63,021 nt of DNA from Erysipelotrichaceae bacterium 7770_A6 (GTDB lineage: Bacteria > Bacillota_I > Bacilli_A > Erysipelotrichales > Erysipelotrichaceae). The notes beneath the pieces are model-generated. The model saw nothing but the letters and a program-made list of their open reading frames with translations. It was not told the origin of the DNA and did not search any database. The first letter of the stretch is position 1, and every line of letters begins with the position of its first letter. The position numbers and the translations under genes are program-made. The stretch spans positions 1 to 63,021 of the forward strand of contig QQXM01000031.1 in NCBI GenBank assembly GCA_014610835.1. The letters are read 5' to 3'. Shown here in pieces: positions 53,149-61,429 of the stretch.

Positions 53149-54512
53149 TAAAATTCACGCAGCTTTCTTTTCAAGATTTCAGCATATTCTAAAGGTAGAT
53201 TATTCTCTTCATTAAATGCAAGCATATCTACACTCTTATCTTTGTATGCTTCATAATATGTACTTGTTTTATACCAGGATAGTAATTCTGGTAATGGTTC
53301 ATGATTGTTCTCATGATGACGAATGGACATGCATAAAGCAATATTCACTTCATCTCTTGTGCCAACACATTCAAATGGCTTGTCATCTAGAATTCCTGTT
53401 AATTGTTCAAACAGTTCTTTCATAGATGGATCATTTAACATATCTGTATGGAAGATATTGACAATCGTTTTATCATCCAGATATGCACAAAGCATGCAGC
53501 AGACAAACAGACACTTTGCACAATGACCACACCACTCACCCTTTTTAGAGCCAACATTACAGCTTCTAAATACTGGAAGATACGAAGTTAATCGAGAAAA
53601 CAATCCAGCAATCTGTAATTCGGAAAGTGGTCTTAACAAAGAAAAATATTGGATGTCCAATGTCAGATATCGTTTACAGTATTCATGGAAATCTTTCTCA
53701 AACTCAAATGTTTTTGAATATTGATGATTCACTGTACTGCCTTTGATCGTTGATTCATTTGCACTTGATTCATTGGATAAAGTAATATACTTTCTTTCAT
53801 AAATCAAAGCAGTTAAATAAGAAGCAAATGCTGCCATGGCAGAGAACGGTGTATGACCATTGAGATACCCCTGCTTGTTGAGTGCAAGCATTCTTGGATC
53901 CAGTGTTCTTTGATTGATAATCAGATCTTTTCCTTCTTTGTACCCAGCCGCATGTGCAGAGTTGACTGCAGAAATAACCGGGTTAATGATAAATGCACAA
54001 TTATCTTTCTTGTATGGTGCAAGTACATCCAGCGTAACAAAACTATCTTTTCCTCCACCAACAGGAATCAGATTTCCTTTCACTTCTGCATCATATGAAT
54101 CACCACTGATTTGTTCTCCACAGGAAGATAAATGCATAAATCCATCAGAATCTAATGGAATATTGTTAATGTAGAAAAATTCACCAAGACCATGGAAATA
54201 CAGCTTCTTCCACCAGGCAATCTGATAGTCATCCAGTTTTCCACATTCCACAATAACATTTTCAGGACAGGCGATTTTCCAGTAGGAAATGAGTTCCACC
54301 ATACCTAGAGAAAATGCTGCTTCCTTGACATATTTTGTATTTAAGTGAGAAGGAATATCTTTTGGCTTTGGAATTGTCATTGTAGGCGCAAATTCAGAAA
54401 GGCCTTTTGCTTCAAAATGAAATGTGAATCGATATGCATCCTGCAAATCTTCAATATCAAAGGAATGATAATAAAACTCCGTATATTGTTTTCTTAATTC
54501 TTCATATTTCAT
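53148..54512 (-). CDS. murL: MurL-type UDP-MurNAc-L-Ala-L-Glu epimerase
   Basis: Predicted ATP-dependent epimerase that inverts the terminal L-Glu of UDP-MurNAc-L-Ala-L-Glu to D-Glu, replacing glutamate racemase. The 454-residue cytoplasmic protein has the PP-loop-like ATP motif IPVGGGKDSFVTLDVL (149-164), RTLDPRMLALNKQGYLNGHTP (202-222), LSNESSANES (245-254) with VNHQYSKTFEFE, SLLRPLSELQIAGLF, and a Cys set C318, C328, C331, C334 (WCGHCAKC). These match the MurL family as I remember it. It is coupled to murD by a one-base overlap and to the HAD gene by 4 bp. No racemase gene is in the window. An uncharacterised relative of the same fold is the alternative. Confidence 0.83.
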   Translation of the reverse strand: MKYEELRKQYTEFYYHSFDIEDLQDAYRFTFHFEAKGLSEFAPTMTIPKPKDIPSHLNTKYVKEAAFSLGMVELISYWKIACPENVIVECGKLDDYQIAWWKKLYFHGLGEFFYINNIPLDSDGFMHLSSCGEQISGDSYDAEVKGNLIPVGGGKDSFVTLDVLAPYKKDNCAFIINPVISAVNSAHAAGYKEGKDLIINQRTLDPRMLALNKQGYLNGHTPFSAMAAFASYLTALIYERKYITLSNESSANESTIKGSTVNHQYSKTFEFEKDFHEYCKRYLTLDIQYFSLLRPLSELQIAGLFSRLTSYLPVFRSCNVGSKKGEWCGHCAKCLFVCCMLCAYLDDKTIVNIFHTDMLNDPSMKELFEQLTGILDDKPFECVGTRDEVNIALCMSIRHHENNHEPLPELLSWYKTSTYYEAYKDKSVDMLAFNEENNLPLEYAEILKRKLREF

Positions 54513-55168
54513 TGCAGTTCCTCCAATAGATCAATTACCTGTGAAAGATCTTCTTTTTCAAATTCAATATTTTCTTTCATTTCATCATCTGGCTTGATTG
54601 TATCCTGAATAAAGCAGGAATGCATACCTGCACGTTTTGCCGCAAGAATACCCATCTTAGAATCTTCCAGAACTAGACAGTTTTCAGCCTCTACACCTAA
54701 AATAGATGCACCAAGCAAGAAAATATCTGGATCCGGTTTTCCATGTTCTACCATATCTCCGCCAACAATGGAGTCAAAATGTAAAGGAACACTGACAGTA
54801 TGAAGTAATGTTTCTACATATTCTTTCTTTGATGATGAACATACACAACAAGGAATATGATTCTCATTTAAATATTGATTTAAAGCAACCAAGCCTTTTT
54901 TATTCAAACCGTCTGGATAAAAAGATGCCCAGAATTCTAAGTCAAATCTCTTTTTTCTAGATGCATCTAAAATATCCTGCAAATGTGGAACAGTTTCAAA
55001 ATATGGTGTTAAAGCTCTTGTATCTTTTACACCAGTAATTGCCACAAATAGATCATCCGGAATTTCAACGCCATAGCTTCTTCCAATTTCTCTCCACATA
55101 TCCTGTGCGACTCTTTCAGTATCAAACATCAATCCATCGCAATCAAATAAAACAGCTTTCATCTTCAT
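54509..55168 (-). CDS. HAD-superfamily phosphatase (beta-phosphoglucomutase-like)
   Basis: Cytoplasmic HAD hydrolase of 219 residues with a helical cap. Motif I is LFDCDGLMFDTE, motif II CCVCSSSKKEY, and motif III/IV HGKPDPDIFLLGASIL followed by CLVLEDSKMGI. The nucleophile-Asp plus Asp-two-later pattern is intact. Substrates of such proteins range from sugar phosphates to nucleotides. It heads the murL-murD-recJ-apt operon and overlaps murL by 4 bp, so it may remove a by-product of that pathway, but nothing in the sequence shows this. GAGG lies 6 nt before the ATG. Confidence 0.85.
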   Translation of the reverse strand: MKMKAVLFDCDGLMFDTERVAQDMWREIGRSYGVEIPDDLFVAITGVKDTRALTPYFETVPHLQDILDASRKKRFDLEFWASFYPDGLNKKGLVALNQYLNENHIPCCVCSSSKKEYVETLLHTVSVPLHFDSIVGGDMVEHGKPDPDIFLLGASILGVEAENCLVLEDSKMGILAAKRAGMHSCFIQDTIKPDDEMKENIEFEKEDLSQVIDLLEELQ

Positions 55169-55178
55169 ATAAAACCTC

Positions 55179-55208
55179 AAAAAAATAGACAGCACATTGT
55201 GCTGTCTA
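55179..55208 (-). terminator. Hairpin between secDF and the HAD gene
   Basis: AGACAGCAC and GTGCTGTCT form a perfect 9-bp stem around three bases; TATTTTTTT follows leftward. It terminates secDF transcripts. A -10 box just upstream (55219-55211) would instead place it at the very 5' end of the next operon's mRNA. Confidence 0.8.
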
Positions 55209-55210
55209 CT

Positions 55211-55219
55211 ATTATAGCA
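55211..55219 (-). promoter_or_regulatory. Extended -10 promoter of the HAD-murL-murD-recJ-apt operon
   Basis: TGCTATAAT, identical to the extended -10 elements before the CNNM and HIT genes, lies directly after the secDF stop. No -35 box is visible. Predicted +1 is near 55204, at the foot of the hairpin. Confidence 0.55.
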
Positions 55220-57520
55220 TTAAGCGTTGATTCCTTTGAATGTATATTCATCAAGCTCTTCTTTATTCTGCTTCTTTTTCTTCTTTGGCTTATCCTTATG
55301 CTTTGTATGAGTTCTGAGATAAATCCATACACTTGGTGCAATAAACAAGGATGAGAATGTACCAGCAACTAAACCAATAAGCATAGCGAAGTTAAATGTA
55401 AAGATTGCATTACTTCCCATAGCAAGCAAGAAGATAACTGGGAACAGAGTTGTAATAGAGCCATAGAATGACATCTTGATTGTCTTATCTAATGAACTGT
55501 TTACAACTTCAGCATACTGTTCCTTGCTTAAGTTGCCCTTCTTGGATTCCATTGTTTCTCTAATTCTATCGAATACGATAATAGAGTTATTGATAGAATA
55601 ACCAATGATTGTTAACAATACAGAAATTAATTCAGTATTAATTTCAAATCTAGCAATCATAAACAGTGCCAATACCATGAATACGTCATGGAACAATGCA
55701 ACAAGACATCCAACTGCATAATCCCATTGATAACGGAATGTAATATATGCAAGCATTGCAACCCAGGCAACAACTGTTAAGATAATTGCATTTCTAACAA
55801 GATCTTTACCAACAACTGGAGTTACAACGTTATCGTTTGGTTCCTGTCCATAGACATCCTTCAATGCAGCCTTTAGCTTTGTCAATTCTTCTGTAGAGAA
55901 TGTCTGTGTTGTTGTAGCGTATACAGAATTTTCTCCAGCTGCCTGATAAGCAAAACCCTTATAGCCAAGTGTTTCCATTTCGTTCTTAACTTCATCTGTT
56001 GTCAATGCGTTATCAGATGTAATTGTCAGCTTTGTACCAGAAGCAAAGTCAATACCTAGTTTTACAAAACCATCACCCTTTGTCATATTGAAAATACCAA
56101 GACATAGTGCAAGAGCAAAGACAGCTAAAGCTGCACGAATGACAAGCTTAGATTTCTGAACATAGTCAAACTGATGTGTTCCTGTATAGAATTGAGACTG
56201 TCCTTTAGATACATCTGGAATCTGTTCTTTCTTCACAGCAAACCATTCAGGATGATTATCCGCAATATGAGAATTTACAATGAGCTTTAACATGATTCTA
56301 CTTAAAGCGACGTTCAACAGCATTGTCATAATAACTGTAATGATCAACATTGTTGCAAATCCCTTAACAGATCCATTACCCCAGATATACATAATCAAAG
56401 CTGTAAGGAATGTTGTAAACTGTGAGTCAAAGATTGCGGAGAATGATACTGTCTGTCCCTCTCTAACTGCGTTTGGAACACTTCTACCCTTATATAGTTC
56501 TTGTCTGATTCTTTCAAAATCAATGATATTAACGTCTACTGTCATACCAACACCAAGAACAAGAGCACCGATACCTGATAATGTAAATACTGCACCCATA
56601 AGTGAATATAAACCAAATACGCCCCAGATATATGCAACAAGCATAATTGCAGATACAATACCAGGAAGTCTATACTTAACAATCATGAACAGCATGACAA
56701 GTGCTACACCGATACCACCAGCCAAAGCTGTTTTTGCTAAAGCATCCTGACCAAACTGTGCAGAAACTACATTGGATGATAATTCGGTCATCTTGACTGG
56801 TAAAGAACCAGAATTGATCAGGTTAGCCAGTTCACGTGCTTCTTCTTCTGTGAAGTTGCCAGAAATCTGACAGTCACCAGAAATTTCAGAATTTACACTT
56901 GCTGCAGAAATATATTTAGGTTCTTCTCCCTTTGCAGCTTTTGCTGCTTCTGTTTTATAGGAGTAACCTTCTTCATAATCAAGCCAGATGACCATAATGT
57001 TGCTTCCTTTTGTTTTCTTGGAAACTTCTTTTGTCATTTCAGCAAATTTTTTCTGATCTTTGATTTTTAATGAAACGATTGGCTGCCCATTTTCGTTATA
57101 TGCTAAAGATGCACCGCCTTCCGTTAAGATAGATGAATCAGCTAGTTCATTATCATCAACATCTCTGAATGTAAGATTAGCAGTTGTACCAATCATTTCA
57201 CGTGCTGCATCTTGATCTGTAACACCAGCCAGCTGAACTCTGACTCTGTCATTTCCTTCAACAGAAATACTTGGTTCAGATACACCTAATACATTGATAC
57301 GTTTTGAAATTGAATTCACAACCGCATCCATGTCAATGGAACTGTCTCCATTCAAAGGTTTCACTTGATACAAGATTTCGAATCCACCTTGCAGATCAAG
57401 TCCAAGGTTCAAATTTGATTTCACTGTACTATAAGTTGTTGTTACTAAAGCAAACAGAATAGCAACAATACCTATGAATACCGCAATTGAACTCTTTTTT
57501 GTTTTTGATTGCTTTGCCAT
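55220..57520 (-). CDS. secDF: Protein translocase subunit SecDF (fused)
   Basis: Membrane protein using proton motive force to pull proteins out after SecA-driven export; SecD and SecF are fused, as in most Bacillota. The 766 residues include a first membrane helix, LGLDLQGGFEILYQV (SecD), a large outside domain, five helices with GVGMTVDVNIIDFERI, then the SecF half starting LGIDFASGTKLTI and a second set of helices with TIIGYSINNSIIVFDRIRE. A basic tail ends the protein. The ATG at 57520 has GGAGG 8 nt upstream. It assists export of the foldases and SH3 protein. Confidence 0.97.
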   Translation of the reverse strand: MAKQSKTKKSSIAVFIGIVAILFALVTTTYSTVKSNLNLGLDLQGGFEILYQVKPLNGDSSIDMDAVVNSISKRINVLGVSEPSISVEGNDRVRVQLAGVTDQDAAREMIGTTANLTFRDVDDNELADSSILTEGGASLAYNENGQPIVSLKIKDQKKFAEMTKEVSKKTKGSNIMVIWLDYEEGYSYKTEAAKAAKGEEPKYISAASVNSEISGDCQISGNFTEEEARELANLINSGSLPVKMTELSSNVVSAQFGQDALAKTALAGGIGVALVMLFMIVKYRLPGIVSAIMLVAYIWGVFGLYSLMGAVFTLSGIGALVLGVGMTVDVNIIDFERIRQELYKGRSVPNAVREGQTVSFSAIFDSQFTTFLTALIMYIWGNGSVKGFATMLIITVIMTMLLNVALSRIMLKLIVNSHIADNHPEWFAVKKEQIPDVSKGQSQFYTGTHQFDYVQKSKLVIRAALAVFALALCLGIFNMTKGDGFVKLGIDFASGTKLTITSDNALTTDEVKNEMETLGYKGFAYQAAGENSVYATTTQTFSTEELTKLKAALKDVYGQEPNDNVVTPVVGKDLVRNAIILTVVAWVAMLAYITFRYQWDYAVGCLVALFHDVFMVLALFMIARFEINTELISVLLTIIGYSINNSIIVFDRIRETMESKKGNLSKEQYAEVVNSSLDKTIKMSFYGSITTLFPVIFLLAMGSNAIFTFNFAMLIGLVAGTFSSLFIAPSVWIYLRTHTKHKDKPKKKKKQNKEELDEYTFKGINA

Positions 57521-57521
57521 T

Positions 57522-57806
57522 TTATTTTCCTCCAAAAAGATCTGCAAATTCACTTAAGTCTTGTGATGAACCTTTCACAATTGCATTACGCGCTAAAAAA
57601 CGTACAATATCTTGTGCTTTTACAGATAGAACTTGATTGATTGCCGTATGAAGCGACCTAGGACAATCATTTTTCCAAAGACGATCTCTCAGATAGTCTT
57701 CCAGGTTTTCATATTGAAGCGAGGGAATTTCTTTGCTTTTCAGTTGCTGCATTTTCAATACCATCACAAGCTGAACACAGGTATTATTTACATCAAACAC
57801 TTCCAA
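57522..57806 (-). CDS. ComN-like post-transcriptional regulator
   Basis: Small protein of about 94 residues with LEDYLRDRLWKNDCPRSLHTAINQVLSVKAQDIVRFLARNAIVKG, matching the post-transcriptional regulator family of Bacillus ComN, which acts on late-competence mRNA. ComN also lies directly before secDF in Bacillus, supporting the call. The Shine-Dalgarno sequence GGAGGAGG (57821-57814) lies inside the longest reading frame, 8 nt before a TTG at 57806, so TTG is the likely start; an ATG at 57824 is the alternative. The stop is one base before the secDF start. Confidence 0.72.
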   Translation of the reverse strand: MEVFDVNNTCVQLVMVLKMQQLKSKEIPSLQYENLEDYLRDRLWKNDCPRSLHTAINQVLSVKAQDIVRFLARNAIVKGSSQDLSEFADLFGGK

Positions 57807-57873
57807 ATCGATTTCCTCCTCCATTGATAACTAACCCATTATATCAAATTATTTGTTGATTTTTATACTGATT

Positions 57874-57901
57874 TAAAAAAAGGAATCAAATAATTGATCC
57901 C
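57874..57901 (-). terminator. Terminator after mraY
   Basis: GGGATCAA and TTGATTCC (minus strand) form a stem with one mismatch around four bases, followed by TTTTTTT. It ends the mraZ-mraY operon. Confidence 0.75.
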
Positions 57902-57903
57902 AA

Positions 57904-58866
57904 TTAATATAAAGCAATCCATAGTCCAATACAAGCAAATATTGCTTCTACAACCCAGAACATTTTTACAATATTCACTTCTCTCATGCCCTTAATTCTA
58001 AAGGCATAATGAATTGGCGTATACACGAATACTCTTTTATGAACTGTTCTAACAGATACCTGCTGAATGATGACACAAAGTGTTTCAATGACTGGAACGC
58101 CTGCGATAAAAATCAAAGGCAGTTCTGTTTTTGTTACCATTGCTAAAGCTGCTAATACGCCACCTAAAGCTAATGCACCTGTATCTCCCATAAATACCTT
58201 TGCTGGTTTTTTATTGTAATATAAGTATCCAAGCAAAGCACCAATCAAACATAGAACAAACATCAATACTGTATATTTCTGCTGAACATATGTAATGATT
58301 GCATATGGTACTAAAGCAATGATTGTAACGCCACTGCTCAATCCATCCATACCATCTGTCAGATTCACCGCATTTGAGCTTCCAGCAAACATAAATAATA
58401 CAAGCAGGAAATACAGCCATCCTAAAGAAAGCGTTGTTTTAGAGAATGGAAGAATAATAGAAAGATCTCCATGCATACGATAGAGAAAGAAGAAAGCAGC
58501 TGCTAAAACAACCTGCATTGTAAATTTCTGCTTTGGTGTTAAACCATCATTATTCTTTTTTACCGCAATGAGAAAGTCATCAATAAATCCAATCAGTCCA
58601 TATCCAACAAATGCTAAAATAATGATCCAGACATTTAGATCTTTCATTGAAGAAGGAAAAGCAACAAGTGTCACTAAAATTGGAACAAGGATAAACAGTA
58701 CCCCTCCCATAATTGGTGTACCTGCCTTCTTCTGATCATCTTCAAGTGCATATTCACTGACTGATTGTTTGAATGACAATTTTTTTAAATATGTGATAAA
58801 CGGCGGCATCAGCACTAGAACAACTGCCAGGCTGACAATAAAACCGATCATAAGTTTCAAAACCAT
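57904..58866 (-). CDS. mraY: Phospho-N-acetylmuramoyl-pentapeptide transferase
   Basis: Polytopic membrane enzyme that joins phospho-MurNAc-pentapeptide to undecaprenyl phosphate, giving lipid I. In 320 residues with about ten helices are the catalytic Asp pair (96, 97) in GFIDDFLIA, NLTDGMDGLSSG (168-179) and MGDTGAL with Asp228. The family's HHH motif reads IHYAF: the first, catalytically important His (286) remains but the next two are Tyr and Ala. AGGCGTTTT stands before the ATG. It is the last gene of the operon. Confidence 0.96.
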   Translation of the reverse strand: MVLKLMIGFIVSLAVVLVLMPPFITYLKKLSFKQSVSEYALEDDQKKAGTPIMGGVLFILVPILVTLVAFPSSMKDLNVWIIILAFVGYGLIGFIDDFLIAVKKNNDGLTPKQKFTMQVVLAAAFFFLYRMHGDLSIILPFSKTTLSLGWLYFLLVLFMFAGSSNAVNLTDGMDGLSSGVTIIALVPYAIITYVQQKYTVLMFVLCLIGALLGYLYYNKKPAKVFMGDTGALALGGVLAALAMVTKTELPLIFIAGVPVIETLCVIIQQVSVRTVHKRVFVYTPIHYAFRIKGMREVNIVKMFWVVEAIFACIGLWIALY

Positions 58867-58904
58867 AAAACGCCTCCATAGCCGTATAATTATATTACAA
58901 TCTC

Positions 58905-61097
58905 TTAACCAAATTCAACTTTGATCGTTGTTCCCTTTTCAACAACAGTTCCAGGAGCAACCGATTGTGAAATGACATTTCCACTTCCACTTAATTCAAA
59001 TCCAAATCCACTGACAGCCCACAATGATGACACATCTTTTCTAGTCCAACCAGACAAGTCTGGCATCGTAAACGCATTTGTATCTGTTAACAGGAATACT
59101 TTTTCTCCACTGACAACGGAACTGTCTGTTTTTGGAAATTGATCAATCACTGTATTTCCATTTCCTAATATAATTGTCTGACATCCTGTGGATGCTAATT
59201 TGCTATCTGCGTATTGAAGTGAATGATTCAACAAGTCAGGCATTGTACCTGTTGTAATTGTCTGTTGTGGTGTTTCTTGGGAAGATATTGTTGCATTATC
59301 TCCATTAGAAAATCCATATGTCTGTGCAACTTTTCTTAGAAGAGCTGTCGTTGCATCTGTCTGCGCATGTGCATTCGGGTTATAGTCCCCTTCAAATGCG
59401 TAATATACAAGAACCTGTGGATTATCTGCAGGAAGTGCAGCCATCAAAGATATAATAGTTGTATTACTTGTTTCATATGCATTCCCATCACTGCCACTGT
59501 CAGCAACCTGTGTTGTACCGGTTTTTGCAAGAATCTTGCATTCTGGAATCTGATAGAATCTTGCAGATCCATCTTCATCATTAGCAACACGATACATGAT
59601 GGATTGTACCTGTTTAGCGGTATCAGAAGTAATTGGATTGCCAACAGCTGTTTTTTCTGCTTTATAGATGACTTTACTTTCATCATATGGATCAACAATG
59701 GAATCAACAAAATAGGGTTTTACCATTGTCCCGTCTGAGAAAATAGATGAATATGCCTGAAATAACTGCAGCATTGTAACAGTACTACCCTGCCCATAAG
59801 ATAAAGACAATTTATCTGCTGGCCATGTGAAGTTCAATAGACCAGAACTTTCAGGCAATCCATCTGTATTGACATTAGAAAAGAAACCAAATTTCTTTAA
59901 ATATTCTAGATGTGTTTCAGGCGTAATGTATTGCGTTTGAATTGTTGCCGCAATTGTATTTAACGAATAGATTAAACCATGATCCAAATCAATTTGTCCA
60001 TATTTTTTCTTTCTCGCATTATAGATACATCCATAGTTATCTTCTGAATATGTCTGTACAGGATCATTCTTACTGTCAGATGTAAAACAGAATTCATTTC
60101 CATCTCCTAAAGCATTTCCATCATACTTGCCTTCATTGATTGCGGCAGCCCATGTAAATGTCTTTAATGTAGATCCTGGTTCATATGGTGTCTGTGCGCC
60201 AATGTTCGTATAGTCTTCAATATTTTCCAAAGTATTTGGATTAAAGGAAGGTGTCTGTCCCCAGGCAATGACTTTTCCAGTATTGATTTCCATTGCACCA
60301 CCCCAGGCACGTGATGCGTTGAACATTTCTTTTGTTGTCTGAAAGGATTGTTCCAGTGTGGATTGAATCCCGGAATCTAATGTTAAATACACATTATCTC
60401 CATTCACTGCCGATACTTTTTCTTCTTTCATTCCTGGAAGAACATATCCATCTTTATCAACCTGATATGTTCTAGAACCATCTGTTCCTCTTAAATAGGA
60501 ATCCAGATATAATTCCAGCCCCATTTTACCAATAGTATTGCCACTCTCATCCGATTGTGCGTAGCCAATCAAGTTTGATGCATATACATTATTTGGGTAG
60601 ACACGCTGAATCGAATCTGTAAATTCAATTCCTGTTAAATCAGATGCTTCAATTTCATCTTTCACACTTTTAGATAGGTTTCTACCAGCAAGTCCTAATT
60701 CTGTCTGGTATTTATCTTGTGATAGATAATCCAGAATTTTTTCTCGATCCATACGGAGAATCTTTGATAAAACATCAGCCGTATGTTCTTTGTCTTTGAC
60801 ATATGCAACGCTTTTTCCTACGGATGGTCTAGAAGAATCCAAGATACATACAATGTTATATGTTTTATTATCCTGTGCGATAATATTTCCATTACGATCT
60901 TTGATTTCTCCACGTAATGCCTGTTCTTTTTTTGTTACGATATTTTGATTATCTGCATATACACTTAGATCTGTACCGGAAAGGAAATGCACTTTACCAA
61001 TAGATACAACAAAAACATTGGCTGTAATGAGTATCATTATCCCCAATGTTACGCAAATAATATTTCGAATCGCATGATTGCGTCTTCTTTTTTTCAT
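58905..61097 (-). CDS. PASTA-domain penicillin-binding protein (FtsI/PBP2x type)
   Basis: Division transpeptidase anchored by one N-terminal helix (about 13-33). It has a dimerisation domain, then the transpeptidase with SxxK at Ser309-Lys312 (EPGSTLKTFTW), SLN at 378-380 and KTG at 525-527 (LAKTGTTQ). Two C-terminal PASTA domains (about 617-672 and 673-730) resemble pneumococcal PBP2x and would bring it to nascent peptidoglycan. At 730 residues the length fits. The ribosome-binding site GGGGAGTGAG lies in the end of ftsL. Confidence 0.95.
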   Translation of the reverse strand: MKKRRRNHAIRNIICVTLGIMILITANVFVVSIGKVHFLSGTDLSVYADNQNIVTKKEQALRGEIKDRNGNIIAQDNKTYNIVCILDSSRPSVGKSVAYVKDKEHTADVLSKILRMDREKILDYLSQDKYQTELGLAGRNLSKSVKDEIEASDLTGIEFTDSIQRVYPNNVYASNLIGYAQSDESGNTIGKMGLELYLDSYLRGTDGSRTYQVDKDGYVLPGMKEEKVSAVNGDNVYLTLDSGIQSTLEQSFQTTKEMFNASRAWGGAMEINTGKVIAWGQTPSFNPNTLENIEDYTNIGAQTPYEPGSTLKTFTWAAAINEGKYDGNALGDGNEFCFTSDSKNDPVQTYSEDNYGCIYNARKKKYGQIDLDHGLIYSLNTIAATIQTQYITPETHLEYLKKFGFFSNVNTDGLPESSGLLNFTWPADKLSLSYGQGSTVTMLQLFQAYSSIFSDGTMVKPYFVDSIVDPYDESKVIYKAEKTAVGNPITSDTAKQVQSIMYRVANDEDGSARFYQIPECKILAKTGTTQVADSGSDGNAYETSNTTIISLMAALPADNPQVLVYYAFEGDYNPNAHAQTDATTALLRKVAQTYGFSNGDNATISSQETPQQTITTGTMPDLLNHSLQYADSKLASTGCQTIILGNGNTVIDQFPKTDSSVVSGEKVFLLTDTNAFTMPDLSGWTRKDVSSLWAVSGFGFELSGSGNVISQSVAPGTVVEKGTTIKVEFG

Positions 61098-61104
61098 TTA
61101 TTTC

Positions 61105-61425
61105 TCACTCCCCATCTTGTGAGCCATCTGTGATTGTGATGACATTATTCTGGTTACGGCTCATGCCACTGCCAGCAGCGATTTCATCAACACGATCAGA
61201 GGAAGATAGAGTTTGAATTTCTACTTTTACAGCATCGTTCTGTGTTTGTATTGTAGCAATTTGAGAGTCAATAGATTGCTTCTGTGTACTTAAAGAATTG
61301 TTATAGGATCTTAAAAATAAAGATGAAAAAAGCGCAGCTGCAGCAGAAATGAAGAAAAGTCCGATAGATAATCGGAATAAATTGATTCTTCTTTTTTTCT
61401 TTTTTACAGTTACGATTTTTGCCAT
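61105..61425 (-). CDS. ftsL: Cell division protein FtsL
   Basis: Bitopic division protein of 106 residues. A basic cytoplasmic segment (VTVKKKKRRIN) leads to one membrane helix (about 19-38), then a short coiled coil (STQKQSIDSQIATIQTQNDAVKVEIQTL). Sequence conservation is low in this family, so the call rests on layout and on its position between rsmH and the penicillin-binding protein, as in Bacillus. It would link the divisome to FtsI. Confidence 0.85.
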   Translation of the reverse strand: MAKIVTVKKKKRRINLFRLSIGLFFISAAAALFSSLFLRSYNNSLSTQKQSIDSQIATIQTQNDAVKVEIQTLSSSDRVDEIAAGSGMSRNQNNVITITDGSQDGE

Positions 61426-61429
61426 GATC

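Noticed and set aside
53148-54512. tRNA thiolation or TilS/NAD-synthase type PP-loop enzyme
   Set aside because: The GGGKDS loop alone would allow this, but SNESSANES, the LDPRMLALNKQGYLNGH segment, the C-terminal Cys set and the coupling to murD fit MurL better.
56280-56750. Long plus-strand open frame (156 codons) opposite secDF
   Set aside because: It is fully antisense to a strongly conserved membrane protein, has no ribosome-binding site and its hydrophobic composition mirrors the SecDF codons.
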